Shown piece after piece: positions 18,235 through 25,360 of a stretch of 34,342 nt of DNA. The notes beneath the pieces are model-generated. The model did not search any database. It saw only the letters and a program-made list of their open reading frames with translations, and had not been told where the DNA came from. Origin of the DNA: Deltaproteobacteria bacterium. Lineage in GTDB: Bacteria; Desulfobacterota; Desulfobacteria; Desulfobacterales; Desulfosalsimonadaceae. The translations under genes were made by a program, and so were the position numbers. The stretch is taken from assembly GCA_013151835.1 (NCBI GenBank), contig JAADHK010000012.1, forward strand, positions 1 to 34,342. The letters are read 5' to 3'. Position 1 is the first letter of the stretch. Every line of letters begins with the position of its first letter.

Positions 18235-20612
18235 TGGGGGAATATTTAATCTGTTTGTCCGGGTGCCGCAGTCGCGTTTTTAAGGCCATGGCCTTCGTGG
18301 TAATCCTTTCGGCCTTGTGGACAGGCCTTGATGTCGGCCCGGCCATGGCTGGACTCCCTTCAGGCCTTATCCAGGTCCGGGCGGAAGTATCCGAATCGGG
18401 AATTTATCGTATAGAATCCGATGCTCTTGCACAAACCATAGGCGTACCGGTCGACGATGTCCGAAGCTGGATATCCGGAGGCCGGTATCAGGCTGTGAAC
18501 ATGGGCGAACGGGTCGACACCCTTTCGCTCCCGGATGGCGGGGGGTTTTATTTTTACGGCCGGAAGCTTTCGAATCAATTCACCGATACCAATATTTACT
18601 GGCTTAACTTTTTCACCTCCCGGCCTGCCGGGGATGTGACCGGAGACGGGTTGGCGGATGACCGGGACGTTTCCGCCGGCCTCAATGTGCTCACGGCAAA
18701 GCAGTCTGGGAACAATTCCGGTGATGACGGATACGGCGGGATAAATATGGCCCGTCTTGCCACGGCCCTTCATTCGATAAAGGCGCGTGCCCTGGGGTGT
18801 ATGGGCTCTGTTGCAGCCGATATCCCCGGTTTTTCTACGCCCGGCCTTTTATTTCATGTCACAGCCCACGCCGAAGAAGACCGCTATGATATGACCGCCG
18901 ACGCAAATGATCCGGATGTCGATTACTGGTTCTGGGACGTTATCTTTGCAGGCGACCCACAGAAGGGAACCTTAAATTTTAAGATAAAAACCCCCGGCGC
19001 ATCGCCGATAGGAGATGATGCGATCCTTACCGTATATCTCAAGGGCGCGGTAAATGTCCCGGGTCGGCCGGACCACCATGTGAATATATCGCTCAATGGA
19101 AACTTTCTGGGTGAAGGTTTTTTTGACGGGACAGAGTCGTATGTTCAGAGTTTTTCCTTTGATCCTGCGTTTTTGTCCGACGGTGAAAATACCGTTTCCG
19201 TGACCGGGCTGCTTGAAGACGGCGTTGCCTATTCCGCCTTTGCGGTGGACTCCTTCGAACTTTCCTACTCCCGTGAATACCGGGCTCAAAACGACGCGCT
19301 CGCTTTTTTTGCGGACAAGAACGACGTCATTAGGGTTGATGGATTTACAAATGACAACATCCTCCTGTTCGATGTCTCCGACCCAGTCCATCCCCTGGTC
19401 GTGGACGGCGCGGAAATATCGGCTACGGGTGATGGCTTTTCCCTCTCCTTTGTGCCTGCCGGACCGGATACCCGGTATTTTGCCGTCAGACCCGGGGCCG
19501 TCCTTTTTCCCGGGCGAATGACGAAAAATAAGGAATTTGCCGACCTTAAGCATCAATCGGCCCAATACCTCGTGATTGCCCCGGAGCGGCTGGTCAATGG
19601 TGCGGCGCGTCTTGCCCAATACCGGACCGATCATGGCCTGACAACTTTTGTGGTTAGGCTTTCCGACGTGTTTGACCAGTTTTCATATGGTCTCTATAAT
19701 CCGCATGCCATTCACGATTTTATTGCATATGCGTCGGAAAACTGGGACACCCCGCCGGCCTTTGTGGTTCTGGTAGGAGATGGCACCTATGATTACAAGG
19801 ATATTTTAGGGGCCGGGGACAATTGTATCCCGGTGTTGATGAAGGCTACCCCTTACGGACTTGCGGCATCCGACTTTTCGTATACCGACATTGACGACGA
19901 CGACGTGCCCGATATCCCCATCGGAAGGATTCCGGTTTCGACGCCTGCGGCCCTTGATTCCTTTATCAACAGGATAGAGGCCCACGAGGCAAGGCTTGAT
20001 GCTTCGGCAAAAACGGTTATTATGGTGGCGGACAAAAAGGATCAATATGCCGGCGACTTCCCTTCTGACAGTGATGCGCTGGCTCAACATGTGCTTTTGC
20101 CGTATGATGTGGAAAAAATTTACCTTTCACAACTCTCCACCACGGCCGCCCGGCAGGAGTTGATCAATGCCATCAATTCGGATCAGGGGCACGGCGCGTT
20201 CCTGGTCAACTACATCGGCCACGGCGGGATCACGCAGCTTTCATCAGGGGGTGTGTTGCGGGACGTGGATGCCGCTTTTCTGACCAACGGACCGCCGTAT
20301 CCCCTCCTGGTAACCATGACCTGTATCGCCGGCCAGTTTCAGAACCCCGGGTACCCGAGTCTGAGTGAAGCCATGCTGACCGCTGATGCTGGCGGGTTTT
20401 CGGCGGCGTTTGTCCCCTCCGGCCTTTCATTAAACGTGGACGCGGTCATTATCAACCGGTATCTGTTTGACATTCTTTTTTCGGACCGCAAAACCGTCAT
20501 AGGCCCCGCCGTGCTTGCGGCCCTGCAGAAGTATGTGCGGGAAGGAAACTTTGAATACATGCGCTGGATATACAATTTGCTGGGCGACCCGGCGATGCGT
20601 GTTGCAAGATAA
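18231..20612 (+). CDS. Exported C25 (gingipain-like) cysteine peptidase with dockerin-like repeat
   Basis: 793 residues. The ATG at 18231 overlaps the previous stop (ATGA), which favours it over an earlier in-frame ATG at 18201. A signal peptide-like run (AMAFVVILSALWTGLDVGPAMA) ends near residue 40. The N-terminal region (VSESGIYRIESDAL, GGGFYFYGRKL, FTDTNIYWLNFF) parallels that of the giant peptidase. A dockerin-like loop GDVTGDGLADDRDV with a poorer second repeat lies at about residues 133-185. A jelly roll follows, then the C25 domain from about residue 440 with LVGDGTYDYKD. Catalytic His664 is in YIGHGG and Cys698 in MTCIAGQF; both are present. It ends LLGDPAMRVAR, like its paralogue. 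The PqqD-like gene starts 13 nt later, so the peptidase and the peptide-modification genes probably share a transcript. Confidence 0.85.
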   Translation: MMGEYLICLSGCRSRVFKAMAFVVILSALWTGLDVGPAMAGLPSGLIQVRAEVSESGIYRIESDALAQTIGVPVDDVRSWISGGRYQAVNMGERVDTLSLPDGGGFYFYGRKLSNQFTDTNIYWLNFFTSRPAGDVTGDGLADDRDVSAGLNVLTAKQSGNNSGDDGYGGINMARLATALHSIKARALGCMGSVAADIPGFSTPGLLFHVTAHAEEDRYDMTADANDPDVDYWFWDVIFAGDPQKGTLNFKIKTPGASPIGDDAILTVYLKGAVNVPGRPDHHVNISLNGNFLGEGFFDGTESYVQSFSFDPAFLSDGENTVSVTGLLEDGVAYSAFAVDSFELSYSREYRAQNDALAFFADKNDVIRVDGFTNDNILLFDVSDPVHPLVVDGAEISATGDGFSLSFVPAGPDTRYFAVRPGAVLFPGRMTKNKEFADLKHQSAQYLVIAPERLVNGAARLAQYRTDHGLTTFVVRLSDVFDQFSYGLYNPHAIHDFIAYASENWDTPPAFVVLVGDGTYDYKDILGAGDNCIPVLMKATPYGLAASDFSYTDIDDDDVPDIPIGRIPVSTPAALDSFINRIEAHEARLDASAKTVIMVADKKDQYAGDFPSDSDALAQHVLLPYDVEKIYLSQLSTTAARQELINAINSDQGHGAFLVNYIGHGGITQLSSGGVLRDVDAAFLTNGPPYPLLVTMTCIAGQFQNPGYPSLSEAMLTADAGGFSAAFVPSGLSLNVDAVIINRYLFDILFSDRKTVIGPAVLAALQKYVREGNFEYMRWIYNLLGDPAMRVAR
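18629..18785 (+). other. Dockerin-like repeat region in the second C25 peptidase
   Basis: A clear D-x-T-x-D-G-x-x-x-x-x-D loop (GDVTGDGLADDRDV) is followed by a helix-like segment. A decayed second copy lies near GDDGYGGINMARLATALHS. Its location corresponds to the dockerin-like pair in the paralogous giant protein, just after a conserved YWLxF segment. Confidence 0.45.
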
Positions 20613-20625
20613 AAAAGGGAAAAAG

Positions 20626-20943
20626 ATGCCTGTGAACAACGATAATGCCGTAAATGCCCGCCTCGACCGGGTTCTTGCGCGTAAAGACGATATCGTCTCG
20701 CGTGATATTGCGGGAGAGACCTTTCTCGTTCCGATCCGTGGAGACCTCGCCGACATGCAGAAAATATTCACGCTCGATACCGTTGCCGCATTTATCTGGG
20801 ATTCCATTGACGGAAAACGGGCGCTGTCCGATATCCTCGATTCAGTGACCGGAAAATTCGATGTGACCCGTGAATCCGCTGCCGCCGACCTCGAGGCTTT
20901 TTACGGCGAACTTCTGGAAAACGGGCTTATCCTTGAACTATAG
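20626..20943 (+). CDS. PqqD-family peptide chaperone (RiPP recognition element)
   Basis: 105 residues from ATG 20626, with AAAGGGA about 6 nt upstream. It has the PqqD pattern: DDIVSRDIAGETFLVPIRGDLADMQKIF, then DTVAAFIWDSIDGKRALSDILDSV and a helical AAADLEAFYGELLENGLIL end. PqqD proteins form the recognition element that binds the leader of a precursor peptide and delivers it to a radical SAM/SPASM enzyme. Here that enzyme starts 11 nt after this gene and the likely precursor follows. The version with an extended N-terminus ahead of the SRDIAGE motif is the kind found in cassettes with HPr-kinase-like proteins, which fits the gene at 22213. It is probably cytoplasmic. Confidence 0.88.
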   Translation: MPVNNDNAVNARLDRVLARKDDIVSRDIAGETFLVPIRGDLADMQKIFTLDTVAAFIWDSIDGKRALSDILDSVTGKFDVTRESAAADLEAFYGELLENGLILEL

Positions 20944-20954
20944 AGGTTTGGTAA

Positions 20955-22025
20955 ATGGAATGCACAGCCGATTTTTTTGAAAATTTCAGCATAAAATCGG
21001 AAAAAAAAAGAATTCCCCTTTCCGGCAGTATTGAGATAACAAGGCGATGCAATTTTTCCTGCGTCCATTGCTACCTCGGCGGGATGCGCATAGGCAATGG
21101 AGAGCTTGAGACTTCAAAATGGCTTCATATCATAGATGAAATAACGGATGCCGGGTGTCTGTTTTTACTCTTTACAGGCGGAGAGCCGCTTTTACGCCCT
21201 GATTTTCCGGAAATTTACCGTTATGCGCGCAAGCAAGGCATGGTTGTTACCGTATTTACAAACGGAAGCCTGGTTGATAAAAAGATCATAGACCTTTTTT
21301 CGGAATTTCCGCCCCAGGGGGTTGAAATCACTCTTTACGGGGCAAGCCCCGGCGTATATAAAAAAATAACCGGAAAGGCCGAAAATTATAAAAAGGTCAT
21401 GGCCGGGATAGACGCGCTGGTATCGGCGGGCATCAATACCCGGCTCAAGACCGTCCTTCTGACCGTAAACATGGCCGAGTTTTCCGTCATGGAAAAGATA
21501 GCCGATAACCTTGGCGTGAAATTCAGGTTTGACGCAGCCATTTTTCCGCGTTTCGACGGTGACAAGACCCCTGTTCAATTCAGGGTTTCTCCCAAAGACG
21601 CAGTAAGAACGGAGCTTTTATCTCAAAAGCGGGCCGATGAATGGAAAAAATACACAATCCGCATGGCCGGAGTTACGCTTTCGGATTCTCTGTACGATTG
21701 CAGCGCGGGTTTGAACACCTTTCACATAGATCCGCAAGGGATTCTTCAGCCTTGCATTATGGTCCCGCATGTGAGATATAATTTAACGGTTGGCGGTTTT
21801 TCAAAGGGATGGCATGATATTATACCCGAGGTAAGAAAGATTCGTCTGCTGGATGATTTTAAATGCAGAAATTGCACGGATCGGATATATTGCGGGTTCT
21901 GCCCCGGTTTTTTCAGGCTTGAAACAGGAGATGAAACAGTTATATCTCAATATCTCTGTTCAATTGGCCGTCAAATGGGCCGGGCCGTTTCCGGATTAAT
22001 TGCAGATGGAGACAACAATGGATGA
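20955..22025 (+). CDS. Radical SAM/SPASM peptide maturase
   Basis: 356 residues. The CxxxCxxC motif (Cys32, Cys36, Cys39; CNFSCVHC) holds the SAM-reactive 4Fe-4S cluster. FTGGEPLLRPDF is the SAM-binding GGE motif and EITLYGA the following strand. The C-terminal SPASM region (about residues 245-340) has Cys in YDCSAG, LQPCIM, KCRNC, YCGFC and YLCS, enough for auxiliary clusters. Enzymes of this class make thioether, C-C or epimerised products on ribosomal peptides. It is flanked by a PqqD gene and by a small Cys-containing peptide gene whose ATG overlaps its last 8 nt. The reaction cannot be told from sequence. It is cytoplasmic and oxygen sensitive, in keeping with an anaerobe. Confidence 0.9.
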   Translation: MECTADFFENFSIKSEKKRIPLSGSIEITRRCNFSCVHCYLGGMRIGNGELETSKWLHIIDEITDAGCLFLLFTGGEPLLRPDFPEIYRYARKQGMVVTVFTNGSLVDKKIIDLFSEFPPQGVEITLYGASPGVYKKITGKAENYKKVMAGIDALVSAGINTRLKTVLLTVNMAEFSVMEKIADNLGVKFRFDAAIFPRFDGDKTPVQFRVSPKDAVRTELLSQKRADEWKKYTIRMAGVTLSDSLYDCSAGLNTFHIDPQGILQPCIMVPHVRYNLTVGGFSKGWHDIIPEVRKIRLLDDFKCRNCTDRIYCGFCPGFFRLETGDETVISQYLCSIGRQMGRAVSGLIADGDNNG

Positions 22026-22200
22026 GAAGAACAAAAAAAAACTCCCCTATGAGCGGCCGAGGCTCAAGGTGATCGAACTTGTGGCTGACGAGGTTCTTGC
22101 CATTGGATGCAAGCTTGCGGGCGTCGGCCAGGCGGCGTTTGGAAACGCTGCCTTTAACCAGTGCACCCTGCCGCGCCGCTGCTATAATCCCGGTTCTTGA
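22018..22200 (+). CDS. Candidate RiPP precursor peptide, 60 residues, three Cys, C-terminal Ser
   Basis: ATG 22018 is chosen because GGAG lies 6 nt upstream and it overlaps the radical SAM stop. In-frame TTG 22000 and ATG 22006 would add 6 or 4 residues. The N-terminal half (KKLPYERPRLKVIELVADEVLAIG) is a leader-like segment. The K-P-Y-E-x-P-x-L start followed by an acidic amphipathic helix is common in peptides beside PqqD/SPASM genes. The second half, from about Cys31, is a small core of Gly, Ala, Asn, Phe and three Cys (31, 49, 55), ending CYNPGS. No hydrolase or globular domain is visible. It is most simply the substrate of the adjacent radical SAM enzyme. The HPr-kinase-like gene starts 12 nt after its stop. 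A C-terminal Ser beside a kinase gene recalls lasso-peptide kinases; this is speculation. Confidence 0.72.
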   Translation: MDEKNKKKLPYERPRLKVIELVADEVLAIGCKLAGVGQAAFGNAAFNQCTLPRRCYNPGS

Positions 22201-22212
22201 CCACGCACCCCG

Positions 22213-23154
22213 ATGGATAAAGACCCCTGCTGTTTCACCCTTTTCATCGGTGGGGAGCGCCTGACAGTCGCAACAGACGGTATCGCGTTTCCCGATCCGC
22301 TGTATCCCAATCCTGCCTATTCCTTTTTTACATCCCTTTTGCCGGGGACAGACTTTTGCAAGACAGATGTTCTGGTCACAGCCTCGCCCCCCCCGAACCT
22401 GTCGGTTGTTCAATGGTTGTTTAACAATTGTGCTTCCGTAGATGATTCCGGGGGCGCTTCCTGGTCTGCGGGCATTCATGACGGACTCGTTTATATAAAA
22501 TTTGCCGGTCTGTCGTCCTGTCCCCTTTGGGTTGCCCGGTTTCTTCCCGATGCGTCCCGCGTCACGGTCTTTTGTGGAAAGGAGATAATAGACGCAAACA
22601 AGAAAAAGCTTCTCTTAAATCCCGTGACATACCCCTTAGACCAGATACTCCTGATGTACGGGCTTGCGGGCAGGGGGGCGGTCTGCCATGGGGCCGGGTG
22701 GCTTGCAAATAACTCCGGCCTTGTATTTGCAGGCGTTTCCGGTGCGGGAAAGACCACCATCGCAAATCTTCTGGCCCAAAACAAGTCCGGCCGGCTCTTG
22801 AGTGACGACAGGGTAATCATCTGCGAAGAGGCCGGGAAATTTTATGTTTACGGCACCCCCTGGCCGGGTGAAGGCGGGTATGCAAAAAATGAGCGCTCAA
22901 CCATGAACGCCCTTTTTTTTCTGGCCCGTGGAGATGAAAACAGGATTGAGCCTGTTTCGCCCGCAATTGCCGCTTCCCTTATTTTGCCGGTCCTTTCCAT
23001 TCCCTGGTATGACGCGGATATCACAACATCCATGCTCGATTTCTGCGACCGGCTGGTTTCGCGTGTCCCGGCGTATCGTATGGCCTTTACGCCCGATGAT
23101 AGCGTTGCGGATGAAGTTTTGCGCTTTGTAAAACAGACGGGTGGTTTTTTTTGA
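22213..23154 (+). CDS. HPr kinase-like protein of a peptide modification cassette
   Basis: 313 residues. The C-terminal half has a Walker A motif GVSGAGKTT (residues 174-182) preceded by CHGAGWLANNSGLVFA, the arrangement of HPr kinase/phosphorylase (HprK) and its relatives. LLSDDRVII (about 196-204) resembles the HprK Walker B-like SDD element, and TPWPGEGGYAKN is a further family-like segment. The N-terminal half is unlike the HprK sensor domain. No HPr or PTS gene is near. Similar proteins occur in cassettes with PqqD and SPASM proteins, and HprK-like kinases phosphorylate the C-terminal Ser of some lasso peptides. A role acting on the preceding 60-residue peptide or its product is therefore plausible. 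The start lacks a strong ribosome site, so coupling with the upstream gene is likely. Confidence 0.78.
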   Translation: MDKDPCCFTLFIGGERLTVATDGIAFPDPLYPNPAYSFFTSLLPGTDFCKTDVLVTASPPPNLSVVQWLFNNCASVDDSGGASWSAGIHDGLVYIKFAGLSSCPLWVARFLPDASRVTVFCGKEIIDANKKKLLLNPVTYPLDQILLMYGLAGRGAVCHGAGWLANNSGLVFAGVSGAGKTTIANLLAQNKSGRLLSDDRVIICEEAGKFYVYGTPWPGEGGYAKNERSTMNALFFLARGDENRIEPVSPAIAASLILPVLSIPWYDADITTSMLDFCDRLVSRVPAYRMAFTPDDSVADEVLRFVKQTGGFF

Positions 23155-23179
23155 GATTGCACGTTCTTTGTGTTATACA
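23151..23179 (+). promoter_or_regulatory. Candidate sigma-70-type promoter for the secretion ATPase gene
   Basis: TTGAGA (23151-23156), 17 nt, TATACA (23174-23179). It overlaps the end of the HPr-kinase-like gene and sits about 30 nt before the ATG at 23207, so the ATPase gene may be transcribed separately from the peptide cluster. Read by eye. Confidence 0.45.
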
Positions 23180-23206
23180 TACAAAAACTCACACAAAGGG
23201 TCGTCC

Positions 23207-25030
23207 ATGAACAGCAATACCGAACATCCACTTTCCCCTAAACAGGTTATCAAGGCCCTGGTCAATAACAAAGTGATGTCCAAGGATCAGGCCATTGAAA
23301 TCATAGGGGAAAAAGAAAAAATAAGGCGAAGGCTCGAAGACGCGCGCGCAAAAAACGGCCAATCCGTTCCCGGAAGCCTTAAAATCGCAAATCCCGTGAC
23401 CATTGTCGACGTGATCGTCGCTCGGAAGATGATGCGTGCGGATAAACCGGAGCTTGAACTGGACGAGGATATCATCTTCCAGATTCTGGCAAAGCAATGG
23501 GAGAAGCCTTACAAAAAGATCGATCCTCTTTCCCTTGATCTTAATCTGGTGACCACTACCATTCCTAAAAATTTCGCCATGAAGCACCTGCTCCTTCCCA
23601 TTGCCGTTTTTGAAGGAAGCCTTGTGGTGGCAACCTCGGACCCGTTTAACCCGATGGTCATAGAGGATATTTCCAGGGTCGCCCATATGCCGGTGTCAAT
23701 CGTTGTGACGGCAAAGACGGATATCATCCGGCTGATAAACGAGTTCTTCGGGTTCAAACGGTCCATTGCAGCGGCGGAGAGCATGTTTTCCTCTCCCATT
23801 GTTGATCTCGGAAATCTGGAACAATATGTCCGCCTTCAGGCAGATGACGAACTCCCGGCAAACGACCACCATATCGTAAACGCGGTAAATCATCTCTTTA
23901 ACTATGCATTTGAACAGCGGGCGTCAGATATCCACATAGAGCCAAAACGCGAGGTCGTACTTGTCCGCATGAGGATAGACGGTGTGCTCCACACGGTTTA
24001 TCGGCTTCCGAAAAAGGTGCATTCAGCCATAGTAAGCAGGATCAAGAATCTTTCCCGGCTCGACATGGCGGAAAAACGGCGGCCCCAGGACGGACGGATC
24101 AAGACCGACAAGGGGGACGTGGAGGTGGAGATACGTATATCCACTATTCCCGTGGGGTTCGGCGAAAAAGTGGTCATGCGGGTCATGGACCCGGATATTT
24201 TATTCCAGGATCTTGACAAACTGGGGTTTTCAGATAATGACCTTGAACGGTACATGCAGATGGTCAACCGGCCTAACGGGATGGTCCTGGTCTGCGGGCC
24301 CACCGGGAGCGGCAAGTCGACAACGCTCTATTCAACCCTGCGGCGTATTTCAACCCCCGAGGTCAATGTCACCACCATTGAAGACCCCATCGAGATGATA
24401 CATGAGGATTTTAACCAGATATCCGTGCAGCCCTCGGTTGACATCACCTTTGCATCCATTTTGAGAAATATTCTGCGCCAGGATCCCGACATCATCATGG
24501 TGGGCGAGCTTCGTGATCTCGATACATCAAGAAATGCGATTCAGGCGGCATTGACAGGCCACCTTGTTCTTTCCACGCTCCATACCAACGACGCGCCGTC
24601 ATCGGTTGTCCGGCTGCTTGATATCGGCATTCCCTCGTTTCTTGTCCAGGCAACGCTCACGGGTGTAATATCCCAGCGGCTTGTGCGGAAGATCTGTCCC
24701 AGGTGCAGGGAGTCATATGAGATCGAGACATCGGAACTCGAAAAAATGGGGCTTGATGCGGGCGAGGGCGACAAGGCGACCCTTTACCGGGGCAAGGGAT
24801 GCATGAAATGCCGTGGCACCGGTTATTTCGGGCGGACAGCCATACTGGAGGTCATGCCGTATTCAAAGGCGTTAAAGGGGCTGACCCGGCCGGACGCCGA
24901 TCTGGACTCCATCAGGAAAATGGCATTGGCCGAGGGGATGGTTACCCTGCGTGAAAATGCCATGCGAAATCTTCTTTCCGGGATGACGACCATTGAGGAG
25001 GTATTGCGGGTGACCTGGGAACAAGAATGA
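23207..25030 (+). CDS. PilB/GspE/MshE-type secretion ATPase
   Basis: 607 residues from the ATG at 23207; frames open further upstream give nonsense and overlap the previous gene. Residues about 85-190 look like an MshEN/GspE-N domain (LDEDIIFQILAKQWEKPY, LLPIAVFEGSLVVATSDP). The ATPase core follows: RASDIHIEP (about 245), Walker A GPTGSGKSTT (about 364), Asp box TIEDPIEM, Walker B DPDIIMVGELRD (about 428), His box LSTLHTNDAPSS, and a zinc site with CPRC and CMKC near residues 497 and 532. It powers pilus extension or type II secretion at the inner membrane. No pilC/gspF or other secretion genes are adjacent, so its machine is encoded elsewhere. A long palindromic element begins directly after its stop. 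Confidence 0.85.
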   Translation: MNSNTEHPLSPKQVIKALVNNKVMSKDQAIEIIGEKEKIRRRLEDARAKNGQSVPGSLKIANPVTIVDVIVARKMMRADKPELELDEDIIFQILAKQWEKPYKKIDPLSLDLNLVTTTIPKNFAMKHLLLPIAVFEGSLVVATSDPFNPMVIEDISRVAHMPVSIVVTAKTDIIRLINEFFGFKRSIAAAESMFSSPIVDLGNLEQYVRLQADDELPANDHHIVNAVNHLFNYAFEQRASDIHIEPKREVVLVRMRIDGVLHTVYRLPKKVHSAIVSRIKNLSRLDMAEKRRPQDGRIKTDKGDVEVEIRISTIPVGFGEKVVMRVMDPDILFQDLDKLGFSDNDLERYMQMVNRPNGMVLVCGPTGSGKSTTLYSTLRRISTPEVNVTTIEDPIEMIHEDFNQISVQPSVDITFASILRNILRQDPDIIMVGELRDLDTSRNAIQAALTGHLVLSTLHTNDAPSSVVRLLDIGIPSFLVQATLTGVISQRLVRKICPRCRESYEIETSELEKMGLDAGEGDKATLYRGKGCMKCRGTGYFGRTAILEVMPYSKALKGLTRPDADLDSIRKMALAEGMVTLRENAMRNLLSGMTTIEEVLRVTWEQE

Positions 25031-25155
25031 CGACTCCGTAAAAAGCCCGTCTGCGGCGTTGCACTTCACCGGGAAAGTGCTCGACGTACAAAAAGTACGC
25101 CTCCGCTTTTCCCGGCTCGTGCGCCTTGCATACGGAGCTTTTTACGAAGCCGTCG
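25031..25155. repeat. Long palindromic intergenic element, copy 1
   Basis: Terminal inverted repeats CGACTCCGTAAAAAGC (25031-25046) and its near complement GCTTTTTACGAAGCCG (25137-25152) enclose an inner hairpin region with AAAGTACGCCTCCGCTTTT. The element starts right after the ATPase stop. It belongs to a MITE/REP-like class frequently seen between genes in Desulfobacterota and may act as a terminator. It encodes no protein that I can support. Confidence 0.7.
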
Positions 25156-25232
25156 GTCTTTGGGATTGGATTCTTTCACGATGCCGGGCAAGAAATCCGG
25201 TCCGCTTTATACGAGTCCGTCAACCCGGTTCC

Positions 25233-25359
25233 GATGGCTAAGTAGAAAGTTCCATATACAAGGCGTAGTGGTGTCGCGAAAGCGGAGGCATACATCAAGT
25301 ATTCCGAGCAGTTCGCGACCCTCTACAACGCAGTAGATGGGACTTTCTACGACGCCATC
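25233..25359. repeat. Long palindromic intergenic element, copy 2, opposite orientation
   Basis: Arms GATGGCTAAGTAGAAAGT (25233-25250) and 25342-25359 are near-perfect complements. Its reverse complement aligns by eye with copy 1 along most of its length (GTATGCCTCCGCTTT against GTACGCCTCCGCTTT; CGCCTTGTATATGGAACTTTCTAC against CGCCTTGCATACGGAGCTTTTTAC, each cited in part). It ends 1 nt before the stop codon of the minus-strand LysM gene. The two copies separate convergent genes. Confidence 0.7.
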
Positions 25360-25360
25360 T

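Noticed and set aside
18972-19634. Minus-strand open frame of 220 codons opposite the second peptidase
   Set aside because: It is antisense to conserved coding sequence; the composition is that of a shadow frame.
22000-22017. Upstream TTG/ATG starts for the 60-residue peptide
   Set aside because: They lack a ribosome site as good as the GGAG before ATG 22018 and add no recognised sequence.
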